From Leishmania martiniquensis (Eukaryota; Euglenozoa; Kinetoplastea; Trypanosomatida; Trypanosomatidae): DNA of 64,000 nt. The notes beneath the pieces were generated by a model. The model did no database searches, was not told the origin of the DNA, and worked only from the letters and a program-made list of their open reading frames with translations. Shown piece after piece: positions 52,601 through 61,186 of this stretch. A program made the translations under genes and the position numbers. Within the stretch, counting starts at the first letter, position 1; each line of letters begins with the position of its first letter. The DNA is taken from positions 166,001-230,000 of the forward strand of contig NC_090142.1 of assembly GCF_017916325.1 (NCBI RefSeq), given 5' to 3'.

Positions 52601-55600
52601 GCCGGTCCCGTGGCCGGCAAGTCAACTCTGTTGCACACAATGAAGTCGAACGAGGCCGATTGGGTCGGGCTAGTGTACAGTGCAAACGGCGGGATGCAGC
52701 CCACTCATATTCAGAAGAGGATGGCAGGCGAGCTGGTGCAGCGCTGGGACGGGAGGCATAGTCCAACAATGGGGCGGCGACTTGTTGTATGCATCGATGA
52801 CTTGCATCTGGCGCCGGCGGTAGAGCGCGAGGGCGACGGCGAGCTGCGCACCGCCGCAATGTCGCTCGGCTGCTGCTTGATACGCTTCTGCGACAAGTTT
52901 CAGGCAATCAGCATCCCACAGATGGGCACTATGCCAACCTCCAACGTTGTCTTCTGCTGCTCGTCCTTACTGGAAGCCGGCGCAGCGAAGCAGTGCAGCA
53001 CTGGAGCACTCAGCGGGTGTGTGGATGTGCGCTTGCCCGGGTTCGACAGTGACGAAATCGCGCGTGGTATACAATTACTCTGCAGCTTAGCCTCTTCCCA
53101 TAAGCGCACCAAAGGGTTCGCTGAAGGGTGCGCAGCTTTTCTGAACCTTCTGCATGGCTCCTACGTTCAACTGGGACCGTGCGGCGCCGCTCTTGCGTCA
53201 CACACTGCGGTGGCCTCACAACATGCCAGACTCACATCTACTCCGTTCACGCCCACCATGGCGTTGTCTTCACCTCTCGGCGTGACTGCCGAGGAGGCCT
53301 TGGATAGTGGGCAGCGCGATAGTCCGTCATTTTACGCCGAGCACCTCCGAGAAGCTCTTGAGGCAGCAGAGGTGGTGCGGCTGCACCTGTTCAGCAGCGC
53401 GTCGGATGTGCAGGTTGCCACCCGGGTTTTTCTCGAGGTGACCACATTCTACGAGGGAAAACTTCGCATAACGCGATCGCCAGAGATGATGCAACACGCA
53501 GCATGGTCACCGTTGTCGCTGCGGCACTCAACGGCAGCAATAGGCCCGGGAGAGAATGACACGTCACACTCACTGCGCGGCTCTGTGGTGGCGGCTGCGG
53601 AGAGCACCATGCGGGACTGCCTCCGTGGCAGCGTCCACTTCAGTGACTTAGTTCGTCAGCTTCCGACTCCTTCGTCGTCGAACATGATCACCGCGGAAGA
53701 TGAGTCGTTCGTTGCGGACTGCATTGCCGAGTTTCCGCATGCGTTGCAGGATGAGAGAGAGGAGGACCTTGCGCGGTTTGGGGAGAGGCGTGGGCCGGGA
53801 AGCGGGGCGAATATGAAAGGCGGTGCGACGCGAGTCGAGACGCTAGGCACGTCGGTTCTTATTAGCTACCCAGACTTCCTCAAGAAGGCCGCGGTACGGT
53901 CAGAGGGTGGCCACAAGGAGGTGCTGGTGCGGCGATCTTCAAGCGTTGTAATGCTGAGCGGTAATTCGTCGTTGCGCGGATCGTTTGTCATCACTAACGG
54001 GGGCGCAAACGCATCCAGTTTGGCGGCAGCGATGCGCCAACACCAGAGACTCCAATCCTCTATCCCTGTGCGGGAGACCCCTACGTATCAGACTACATGG
54101 CTCACCGCGCGCCTTGTCTTCCTTCAAGACACTCTTTCCGTGCCCTACGCGCAGGTTGTGTTTCTGGGAGAGAACACGTTTGGTCTGCGCCGACTCTTCC
54201 GCCTGTGGTGCTCGAGCACACATGTGCCACTCATGTGGTTCCGGGTGCATCCGTCTTCATCACCTGCAGAGGCGAGCGCCGCCTTTTGCCATGACCTTCG
54301 TTCTGTCATCACGCTCGTCTGCATGAACAGCATCCACGTGGTCGCTTACATTCCCCCCGAGCTGCTGCGCTTGCCGGAGGTGTTGCAGACGGTGGACTTG
54401 CTCGTGCGCAGTGGCGATGTATCGGGTCTGTTCTCGGACGAGGAGCGCAACTCTCTCCTGCGCGGCTTCCATGTAACCCATCCGCGATCACTGAAGCCGT
54501 TTACTCTGGTCGACGATACCGAGCTGCGTGACCGCCTCCGCAGTTGCTTCAACTTCATCTTCCATCTGCGCGACGCGGCAGAGGTGGAGCGAGTGGCGAC
54601 CGCCTACCCTTTTCTTCGGCAGCAGAGAACGAACGTGTTGCCGCTGCACACGGCGGAGCTGTGGACCTTGTTGGTGCGCGAACTGGTTTTGTCTGGTCTG
54701 CGAAGCAGTGGCAATACGGATGGCGGTTCTGATGTCGACGGCATCCCTGCCATCGACAACGAGGGCACTGAGGAGGAGAGCGAGGCGGGCGTCGACGAAG
54801 GTGACTGCGGCAAGGGCGACCGCCCTGTGGACCTGTCGCAGTGGGCTGTGTGTGAGGCTCTGTGTGCCATGTTCGCGCATGTCTCTGAACGGCACCCGAC
54901 CTCCTTGTCGCAGTTGAGGGAGTTCGTGTCACTGTACCGGGACTTGAGCTCGACGGCGCGCGCGCAGGTCTTGGAAAGCGCTAGGACGGGTACCATCATC
55001 ATGCGCCGCGGTGATGAGGCAGTAAAGATGGCGAAGACCGGGACACAGCGAGCTCGTGTCATTGCCGATGAGCTGGCCGCCGCGCAGCTGCGCATAGCCT
55101 CGCTCGCCGAGAGGCTGCGCAGCGAAGAGAACCAGCACATAACACGCTCTCTTGACGCACAGGCGTGCTGCGAAAAGTTGCAGCAAAAGAGGGAGGCTCT
55201 AGACGTGCAGCGCGCGACCCTCGCCGAGGCCCTGCAGAAGGCGGAGGAGCGACTGGCGAAGGCCGCACGACAGCTTCGGAAGTCGAAGGCAAACAACATG
55301 CACACGCTCGTCCTTTCGCGTGCGCCGGAAAAGGGTACCCTTCTTGTCCACGCCCTCTACGCGCTGCTCGGTGAAGACCTTCCAAAGCACAATGAAAATC
55401 CTCACGAGCTGTGGAGCACAGCCATGAAGCGGGTGTGCACGAAGGAGTTCACGATGGCTCTGACAGGACTCGCGCTCGCAGACGATGCGGCTGCGCCGGA
55501 AACCTTTTTTCTATCTCAAGAGCTATGTGCGGTGCGGTACGCGCCGGCCCTACCGCACGCTCAACTATTGGCGGACTTCGTAGTGGCGTGGGTGGACCTC

Positions 55601-58600
55601 GGGAAGTTCCGCACTGGAGACTACGTTTCTGGTACGGAGGAGATTGCGAAGGCTGCGAAGGAGGTGGAAGAGGTGGAGGAGCTCTACGAAGCACAGCTGA
55701 AGAGCGTGGAGGCCGCTCAGTGGACTGTGGCGCAGACCAAGGCTGAGATGGATGCAGTGCGGTGTTCCACGGAAGCGCTGCAAAAGCAGCAGCAGCAGTT
55801 GGCGGGCGTGGAGGAACGACTGATAAAGTACACCGGACTTGTCGACCACTTCTCACGATTTCTGGCGGCGCCAGCGGATGTGGCGGAGCGCGCACGGTTT
55901 GCGCGCTGCTTCACCGCGGACGCCTTGCTTGTCTCTGCTTTCTACTCGCTCCTTGCCATGCACGACAAGGCTGTGGACACGTACGTGTCCCTGCAAAATC
56001 TCCTCGTCGAGACGGTGCATCCCGGGCTGCATTCCACCGCGCCACAGGAGGCATTCGCCTACATATTGTACCAAACCCACGCCCCACGCACCCGCCCGCT
56101 AATGCTACCTGGAAGCGAGCACTTTGCATGGGAGTACAGGGCTCTTTTTATGGCGCTGTTCAAGCGCGTGGCGTGGCGCTGGACTTTGATCGGTGCGGCC
56201 ACGCCGCTCATCGAGCAGGAGGTGTGCAAGTACCTGTCTCTCGCGTGTAAGGGCTGTGTCGTCGTTTCTGTGACGGATCCTTCAGCGAAGGAGCGGCTGA
56301 TTGCAGCTATGCGAGCTGGCGAGGGCGTTCTTGTACGTGACGTTCACGACCAGGCGTCGCTTGATTTCATCCGCTACCTCAGTCCCCTTTACTGTGAGCT
56401 GAAGAGGCGCTGGAAGGCCGAGATGGGCCTGCAAAGGTCGTCGACCATGAGGCCGACTGCGCAGACTTCCGGGGCGGCTACCGCGCTCTGTGCGCCGCGT
56501 ACCGAGGACGAAGAAGATTCCGCCGCAGAGTTCGTTTCGCTGGTGCTTGAGGGTCGTGAGGTGCGGGTGCACCCCTCTTTTTTTATGGTGTGTACCTCCC
56601 CGCTGGCGGTTCCCGTTGGAACGCGCGCGACCTGTGACGCTGTGAACGTTTACAACCTGTGCCGCCCAATGCCCCGGCGGCTGTACTATGAGTGCCTTCT
56701 CCGCGAGGCAGTCTGCACAACGTCAGTATCCACCAAAATGTGCTCCATGCGCGAGGAAGTAATTGCGCGGCAGAAGGGCTACTTCAAGGCTCTGCACAAC
56801 TTCACGCAGGCCCATGATGCTGCTGCAAAGATTCTCGCAGCGAACATTGAGGACATTCGAGATGGACCGCGTGGTGACGCGCTGGTGGAGGATACCGCCC
56901 GCGTGCTCTCCGATGTCGACATGTACGAGGGCCAGCTGTCCCAAACCACCGTCTACATGCAGAGCTGGCAGAAGGTGGTTCAAGATGGCTGGAATGAGGT
57001 GCTGCCTGCCTTGGAGGCAGTAGCGACCTTTAGCGAGCTGATCGAGGGGGAGAAGCTGCAGCGCCCGTGGAGCACGTCCGCGCTGGATAAATGCCTGCGG
57101 GAGATTACGTGTTTTCCGCCCGCGCTCATGCTCCGCCTCGCGCCGCAGATGTTCAGTGATCTGACGCCGCCTCTCAAATGCTGCTACGCAGCAGTGAACT
57201 ACGTGCAGCGGGTGGTGGAGCAGCTAGACGCCGGCTGGCCTGTGCCGATGCGGGGCATCTTCTCGCTGCTGCTGCTCGCGTCGGCCATAGCAGCGGCCCC
57301 AGTCGTTTTCGCGGCAAACGCCGACGCGCACGTGCTGACGGCGGAGCAGACAAGAGTGTTGCAGGTGCTCCTCCGCGACGGGCCCTGCTGCGATTCGCCG
57401 CGTGACGTTACCGATGAGAGGGATGCATCGATGAGTTCCATGCTCTCACTTCTTTCGTCTGCTGGTGCAACGTGGGCGGATCTGCGCCGCGGCGTGCTGG
57501 AGCTGTACGCCGCTTCGGCGGATGCTCTACTTCACCAAATAGCGCGAAGAGGCGACTCCGTGTCAGGGAAGGAGAGGGAGCTCATCATTGACCCGGAGGC
57601 TGATGCCGACGACAACCAGTTCTACGTGATGAGCTTCTTCTCATCCATGGCCGAGCTGCAGGTGGAGCAGGCAAACTACTACGCCGCCTCCCTCTATAGT
57701 AGATTCATGGAAACGGTCGCGTGTGCCAGAGGTGGAGTTTGTGCGTCGAAGCCGCCCGAGACGCCAGTCGGCGTGAGTGGACGCACTGGCGGGCGTTTGC
57801 TGCGCTCGTCAATGGAGGTGACGTCGCGGCGCATCTACCATGCCACACGGCGCGAATCGAGCTCGGACAGCTTTCGCAGCGATGGCGGGAAGGATAATGC
57901 GGATTTGGCACTGCGTGATGTGGTGTCCATGGGGATGCAGATGGAGCGGGCAGCGAGGGCGCAGCAGCCTCTCTGCCTCGTGGTCGACTCCGCACTCACA
58001 GATGCGCTCTCGTGGTTTCGCCATGAGGCCTCGGAGGCCGAATTCACCTTTTTCTGGCAAGAGCTGACCCCTTCTGTCGCAACTGCAGCAGTCTACGCCG
58101 ACGGCGCAGAATGGGCCCCCAAAAGCAGGGAGCGAGGCGTCACGTTTGCGTCTGCGACGCAGACCCTCATATCGGTAGCGAAGGAGTCCCGGCTCGCCGC
58201 ACGAGGCAGTGGCGTGTGTCTGGCGCTAGTCGTGAACGCAGATGTCGAGCGTGGCGTTAGCGAAAAGGACGTGGACATCTTCAGAGAAGAGTGTCAACGA
58301 CTGTTCTTCCTGTATTCCACTTCTTTGCGATCTTCGGGAGGCGGCAAAGCTGGGGTCGAAATGTGCCTCGCAGTGATCTGCTCGCCCGCCACGGAGCGGG
58401 TTCTGTGGGGAGGGGCCGCGCCTGGTCACGTGACGCCTTGCTGCCGTGTCCCTTTGAGCACCATCACCCCCCAGCAGCGCCTCGTTGAGCTTCTACAGCC
58501 GTCACGCCGGTACTTTACTAATGGCGGTGTCGTGCAGGTTTGCGAGAGAATCTTGCAAGGGGTGGCAGTGGAGATGGCTCATCGCAGTAACAGCAGCACC

Positions 58601-61186
58601 ACACAGCTGCTCCCTTCAAGTAGTGCGACGCGTGTCCGCGGACCGGCTATGGCGCAGGTGCTAATGTCCAAGGCTACGGGTAAGGCCTCGATACCGCTGC
58701 CAGCGATCCCGCGTTCCACCTCTTCTGCCGCGCTCGCCGCCTTGCAGGAAGGGGTGGAGGATTTGCTGTCCTGGGGTCGTCTAGTGCACCATGAGCTGGT
58801 CGTGAGCCACGTGGTGTCCACCATGCGTGAGCGCATGTGCCTCGAGGAGGGCACACTCGGCTGCTACGTCGACGACCCCGCTGCGCTGGTGCGATTGCAT
58901 GACTTGCTGGCTGCATGGATGCTGCGGTGCTACGAGGCTCTCATTGCCTGCCTCAGCGGGTCAGCAGGCGAGGAGATGCGGAGCACCCGCAACAGCAATG
59001 CTGCTGCGGTCGAGAGCGCTCCCAAGGCTGATACCGCAACCTCGAAGAGGGCGTCCTTGCGTAGTGCCCTGGCCCTTCCTCTGCCTTCACAGCCCCTGCA
59101 GCAGCGCGATGGAGTGGAGCGGAAGGGCCTGCCGTACGCCCTCAAAGCCTACTACTATTTGCGCCGCCGGCAGCCCGCATGGCAGCTTCTTCTAGATCGG
59201 CACCTCGAGGCGACACAGAAGGCTTCACAGGATCCCTCGCTCCTTGGCGCTGGCGTCGACGCCGAGCCCTTCATGCAGTCGGTGCTCTCCTTGACAGCTG
59301 CAAACTCGAAGGCGAGTGGAACACTACTCTCTTATACTTCTGCCAGCTATGACAGCGGCACGGAGGAGCTCCAAACGCTCAGCACCGCAGAGCTACCACT
59401 TCACACGGGGCTCTATCGTCAGCGTTGGCGGCAGCGGGTTCTGGTGGAGCTTGCGGTGAGGCAGTGGCGCATCGGACTGTTTGCGATGGCGCGACAGTTC
59501 GCCTTTTTCTTTATGTGCTGCCGTCCGCGCAAAGGCACACTCTCGGCGGCAGAGCAGCAGGCGCAGTGGACCATGCTGCGCGCCTTAGTGGGTACCCCGG
59601 AGAACGGTGAGGAGGTTTCTTGCTTCTGGGGGCAGAGCGGCGAGGGCTGCTCGGGCAGAGAAACTTGGCAGACGCTTCTCCTTGATGCGCGCCACCTTGA
59701 CCACTTTCGGTCGGAGGTTAGTATTTTCCCTTCTGATTTGATGGAACTGTGCGGTGAGCCAGCGTCGGCGAGGCGGCTGCGGCGCATGCGGCTGGAGAAC
59801 CTGTTGCATCTGTGCTTTCCTGCCAGCATTAGCGCCACTCGCAACTCGAGCGACGCGGTGAACCAGTCGCACAGGAGCGTTTCAAGCACCTCTCCTACCA
59901 TGGCGGGGGAGGAGAATCTAGGGCGACTTGCGGAGAAGCGAGACCAGAGATCAGGCGACTTGGCTTCACCTGCCGTCACCGAAGAGGTCGTGTCGAGGTG
60001 GGGGGCGTCGCCGCCGCATTTGCCGACAGCGCATGCATCGTCGCATGAGGGTGTGGTGGCGGATATACTGCAGTCTTTGTCTATGGACCCGCCACACTAT
60101 GCGTCAGTGACGGCCAACGAGCGGCATATGCAGGTGTGGCTACCATCTCTGCGTCACCCTCTGCTGGATCTCGAGCTTCTCGCAACGCTTGCACGCTGCC
60201 CTGCGCCGTCTTCCGGAGGTGCTGCCATGGGGGCACAAGCGGCGTACGGAGCGCCAGGCGACGGTGAAGCCGTTGCTGATGGCTGGTGTAAGGAAGACAA
60301 AGAAGGCGGCCACTATCATCGCGCGGGGGAAAGCGACTACGGCGCCGAGGTGAGTCGAATCATATTGGTGGTGACGCAGCAACGCTATCTGTTGCCGTCT
60401 GATGTGGTACTTACGGGTGCTCGACTCTCTCTTCCGCTGGAGAGGCAGCTGACGGCTCAAACGCAGTGGTCGGCGGGACGGAATGCCGACCAGTGCACCG
60501 CGGAGCTGACAGCGGTCGTGGTGGTGGCTCGGAGAGTGCTGGTGCGACAGCGCGTTCAGAAGGCGGAAGGTTGGCCGGAGGGGATAAAAGCCTCGTCTCG
60601 GCCAGCCACCTACGAAGTGGGAATGTGGATGCGGGCGGCAGCTCTATCGCGGGACACTACTCATTACAGCTCGCAGCTGCGGTGGTGCACGGTCGCGTGC
60701 GCATGCCAACCGGCGGACGCGCTCCTGTGGGACACGACGATCGTGTGCCGTCACACCGCAACATCCGGCGCTCGCTCTTCGTCCACAGCGTCAGAGTCGT
60801 CGAGAAGCCGAGAGGGCGCTTCAGAGACGACGTTTGTGACGGGAATGGAGGACTCCGCCGGGGTGGCCTCTCCGAAGCAGGAGAACCTCGATGCACCTCG
60901 TGCATGGAGCGTGACGGATGTGCCGGTCCCTGTGCGGTGGCATCCTCTTTCAGGCGGCCCGGATGGCGATGCCAAAGGGAAAGGCCCTGTTATGTTGGAG
61001 CTGTACCTCTGCGTCGAGTACGAGGCGCTGGCGCCACACAACTCCGGCTTCAGCGCTGATGCTTTGAGCGACTCCCCATTGTTGTTGAGTTCCGCTACCG
61101 GCGCCTCTGCCTCCTGTGCTGCTCGATGGGCGTGGGATACACTGCACCTTAGCGAGACGTTGGGCGCCTGCGTCTGGATAGATTGA
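46658..61186 (+). CDS. Divergent dynein heavy-chain-like protein with degenerate AAA1 and AAA4
   Basis: 4,842 residues. Dynein landmarks appear in canonical order. The linker leads into FDYGLEFLG (about residue 1298), which matches the FEYGYEYLG that opens AAA1. There the P-loop GxxGxGKT is replaced by RASDDVGAEEAL and the Walker B (CFDE) by ACVMNCET. AAA2 keeps GPRFAGKT (residue 1629). AAA3 keeps AGPVAGKS (1982), with Ala for the first Gly, and a Walker B LVVCIDDLHL. AAA4 has GENTFGLRRLF (2504) where other dyneins have a P-loop, followed by a GDVSGLFSDEERNSLL segment. A stalk coiled coil begins near 2786, the microtubule-binding region follows, and the return coil runs to about 3068. AAA5/AAA6 and a long C-terminal part with many Ser-rich insertions follow. 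Dyneins normally move on microtubules using AAA1 ATPase; here that site looks lost. It may be a structural, regulatory or heterodimer partner of another heavy chain. The tail (first ~1,200 residues) is divergent, so I cannot say axonemal or cytoplasmic. Confidence 0.85.
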   Translation: MEFTKSQEKVAGRLEKVLRYYWDGVPVPLLYNEGKARSQTFVCRKLAFASDYHGETVELPLSQTQESQLFRALCGYVDSPQPASCRIGSHYSPHVGLFRFDEGKRSHVACAQEGEALVRVPIECCEKSDETVNAVSLAHCRIRTAKMVSLYKPLIKECSPLSRHSLRSILILASKGCTSISKEIVAREICDVNEEYAEAESEAIFYYMCLNPLFRRILAPLQLATEPESPIHSAMYAAASDAPLSRVQFNATREQLGSRLFWSPLTSSYFRGLQSIWEARFSRLRLNIDVTAICIGVDAFLNQVSKSMGSIVSRIRIEFYACVEDLFFSHFKTAREVMLLSDREYEDSIFKRVFVATEVFLVNRMRAFFFNALDRLVQFFECDNVDNKVRVSQRLRQLSSLRIEFVTGANFQPRAPSFSLLLFGISDLLVEMERSINGLPRLACAILRVPRLGDEKLNILSHVELASYRASITGILEGASVLINRTLSSYSSLCKIPVHNLSIAKTGTPSEVAELVVLARQNLTAISRVSHDVLFYGRLEIDCRPLRLELIQKWENYLSTFVSVFQSTIVGIVDEAKAKSRVILDTLRGTPSTVQELEQYLRNSDAARALSEDLCKTSHKQIVDRVSCIENLFIPIEEDVCRSLFEFKELPGRLRCQADRSIDVRAECTPLLRQKLEKLRSTIRDYYRTLSTGVQELYHMFDLDTCDIAAQTCTELRKLVACIEKTRSSIEHEARVLSLPPEASFDDYLPLMNHFEIIEQFWTTIFESTKLREMYHTPVSSVNAKVFVERAREWRRLIHSSIRNLRAFPALVRLGREQELALAKFEGLELFLELITTPGLRKSHWRDIAKLISATLRDDITLVTSMSITVRRLLDAGLLDHIAPLAQIVSQARCDFEVENELEEMRSYAKRTHIAVEKSGAQGHLKVLLAQSSRDEIICRVAEYVLKCHAMRRRPHLGPSVLKAVDEWAAACEKSRSMLWSYDQLQARWTRLSPCMSSLGGAVAEGICSAEEARIINQNLTSVSDTLKGLCAILLKPQFSLYTAMMQDTIQDYLMIIKSGVDDAVEVLRGVMERRRVLFPRFRFLPDAELMGFQSVQSAQSFAHLLPYLYPRITDLEVKGGTVTAVVAADGARLPFSSPLALTSDTPDAWMQLFDRAVRASLVAAVKECMAAYYRCNLESWLRQWCGQVTVLALRILHTEGLRRVLQLAGRNGLSAYATKVSDLCGAISKLAQSGQARSHEAVMAAALAYEEFALREVQLAVEWHVNCVAELESTRVVQTFLKTAEDGICVRIMGVDFDYGLEFLGHGNAPMMSAAQWVQMAPMLVDMELSRSVSLVRASDDVGAEEALEAATLLLGRFFFRMEGLRHVSTETLQGLLRGCVEVGALACVMNCETVPRAVLEEAVLPIAIASVQQPRCSVWELPCDVKGDTSAVSVHLLFRLAFAAAAPVALPRSLDLICREVHVAPFDAQEMLHGYLTRSGLVPEGQLSAEEAEFSQLYRQLQELHPTLFTRRRLRMMLCEALVSAGATDEKGPSLHGLSPGRLAPCLLTALGSVSAAFFTATAGEAVRRSLETQIEAKLLLPSCNGVVPQGWCRSPIKWTTRSAAADAVLERFTSWMNVHRRVLLVGPRFAGKTRLWRAWAGAQSPLIFSPSLISAVDFYGTSTEPSFLSLITSQMTASQDGSKIPIVVMEDVDAAVSFDLFLGSWWDRTRVLEGETQSGNSVIASPLMRVIGTAQSLHHVTPGAINRFAVMALAGPSWWGEGISHVLRSMPDAEWATRVLQKLLPPLMERASRASPELVGRADELTNMYAVAQRAAALCSRWYTYALTLHTHRGALELQEEEDEMPLRLFAVRCAVMAATWSVGLSFSIADRDVLKLLLLEAQTDVMKALADCELSGEVFPLFSQDGLGPLEQVVLPHGWLSFEEAATRTDLPLSWSAYSHTDPHLCAWTQVFPTSSRSATLRAAECLINCGQHLLFHAGPVAGKSTLLHTMKSNEADWVGLVYSANGGMQPTHIQKRMAGELVQRWDGRHSPTMGRRLVVCIDDLHLAPAVEREGDGELRTAAMSLGCCLIRFCDKFQAISIPQMGTMPTSNVVFCCSSLLEAGAAKQCSTGALSGCVDVRLPGFDSDEIARGIQLLCSLASSHKRTKGFAEGCAAFLNLLHGSYVQLGPCGAALASHTAVASQHARLTSTPFTPTMALSSPLGVTAEEALDSGQRDSPSFYAEHLREALEAAEVVRLHLFSSASDVQVATRVFLEVTTFYEGKLRITRSPEMMQHAAWSPLSLRHSTAAIGPGENDTSHSLRGSVVAAAESTMRDCLRGSVHFSDLVRQLPTPSSSNMITAEDESFVADCIAEFPHALQDEREEDLARFGERRGPGSGANMKGGATRVETLGTSVLISYPDFLKKAAVRSEGGHKEVLVRRSSSVVMLSGNSSLRGSFVITNGGANASSLAAAMRQHQRLQSSIPVRETPTYQTTWLTARLVFLQDTLSVPYAQVVFLGENTFGLRRLFRLWCSSTHVPLMWFRVHPSSSPAEASAAFCHDLRSVITLVCMNSIHVVAYIPPELLRLPEVLQTVDLLVRSGDVSGLFSDEERNSLLRGFHVTHPRSLKPFTLVDDTELRDRLRSCFNFIFHLRDAAEVERVATAYPFLRQQRTNVLPLHTAELWTLLVRELVLSGLRSSGNTDGGSDVDGIPAIDNEGTEEESEAGVDEGDCGKGDRPVDLSQWAVCEALCAMFAHVSERHPTSLSQLREFVSLYRDLSSTARAQVLESARTGTIIMRRGDEAVKMAKTGTQRARVIADELAAAQLRIASLAERLRSEENQHITRSLDAQACCEKLQQKREALDVQRATLAEALQKAEERLAKAARQLRKSKANNMHTLVLSRAPEKGTLLVHALYALLGEDLPKHNENPHELWSTAMKRVCTKEFTMALTGLALADDAAAPETFFLSQELCAVRYAPALPHAQLLADFVVAWVDLGKFRTGDYVSGTEEIAKAAKEVEEVEELYEAQLKSVEAAQWTVAQTKAEMDAVRCSTEALQKQQQQLAGVEERLIKYTGLVDHFSRFLAAPADVAERARFARCFTADALLVSAFYSLLAMHDKAVDTYVSLQNLLVETVHPGLHSTAPQEAFAYILYQTHAPRTRPLMLPGSEHFAWEYRALFMALFKRVAWRWTLIGAATPLIEQEVCKYLSLACKGCVVVSVTDPSAKERLIAAMRAGEGVLVRDVHDQASLDFIRYLSPLYCELKRRWKAEMGLQRSSTMRPTAQTSGAATALCAPRTEDEEDSAAEFVSLVLEGREVRVHPSFFMVCTSPLAVPVGTRATCDAVNVYNLCRPMPRRLYYECLLREAVCTTSVSTKMCSMREEVIARQKGYFKALHNFTQAHDAAAKILAANIEDIRDGPRGDALVEDTARVLSDVDMYEGQLSQTTVYMQSWQKVVQDGWNEVLPALEAVATFSELIEGEKLQRPWSTSALDKCLREITCFPPALMLRLAPQMFSDLTPPLKCCYAAVNYVQRVVEQLDAGWPVPMRGIFSLLLLASAIAAAPVVFAANADAHVLTAEQTRVLQVLLRDGPCCDSPRDVTDERDASMSSMLSLLSSAGATWADLRRGVLELYAASADALLHQIARRGDSVSGKERELIIDPEADADDNQFYVMSFFSSMAELQVEQANYYAASLYSRFMETVACARGGVCASKPPETPVGVSGRTGGRLLRSSMEVTSRRIYHATRRESSSDSFRSDGGKDNADLALRDVVSMGMQMERAARAQQPLCLVVDSALTDALSWFRHEASEAEFTFFWQELTPSVATAAVYADGAEWAPKSRERGVTFASATQTLISVAKESRLAARGSGVCLALVVNADVERGVSEKDVDIFREECQRLFFLYSTSLRSSGGGKAGVEMCLAVICSPATERVLWGGAAPGHVTPCCRVPLSTITPQQRLVELLQPSRRYFTNGGVVQVCERILQGVAVEMAHRSNSSTTQLLPSSSATRVRGPAMAQVLMSKATGKASIPLPAIPRSTSSAALAALQEGVEDLLSWGRLVHHELVVSHVVSTMRERMCLEEGTLGCYVDDPAALVRLHDLLAAWMLRCYEALIACLSGSAGEEMRSTRNSNAAAVESAPKADTATSKRASLRSALALPLPSQPLQQRDGVERKGLPYALKAYYYLRRRQPAWQLLLDRHLEATQKASQDPSLLGAGVDAEPFMQSVLSLTAANSKASGTLLSYTSASYDSGTEELQTLSTAELPLHTGLYRQRWRQRVLVELAVRQWRIGLFAMARQFAFFFMCCRPRKGTLSAAEQQAQWTMLRALVGTPENGEEVSCFWGQSGEGCSGRETWQTLLLDARHLDHFRSEVSIFPSDLMELCGEPASARRLRRMRLENLLHLCFPASISATRNSSDAVNQSHRSVSSTSPTMAGEENLGRLAEKRDQRSGDLASPAVTEEVVSRWGASPPHLPTAHASSHEGVVADILQSLSMDPPHYASVTANERHMQVWLPSLRHPLLDLELLATLARCPAPSSGGAAMGAQAAYGAPGDGEAVADGWCKEDKEGGHYHRAGESDYGAEVSRIILVVTQQRYLLPSDVVLTGARLSLPLERQLTAQTQWSAGRNADQCTAELTAVVVVARRVLVRQRVQKAEGWPEGIKASSRPATYEVGMWMRAAALSRDTTHYSSQLRWCTVACACQPADALLWDTTIVCRHTATSGARSSSTASESSRSREGASETTFVTGMEDSAGVASPKQENLDAPRAWSVTDVPVPVRWHPLSGGPDGDAKGKGPVMLELYLCVEYEALAPHNSGFSADALSDSPLLLSSATGASASCAARWAWDTLHLSETLGACVWID

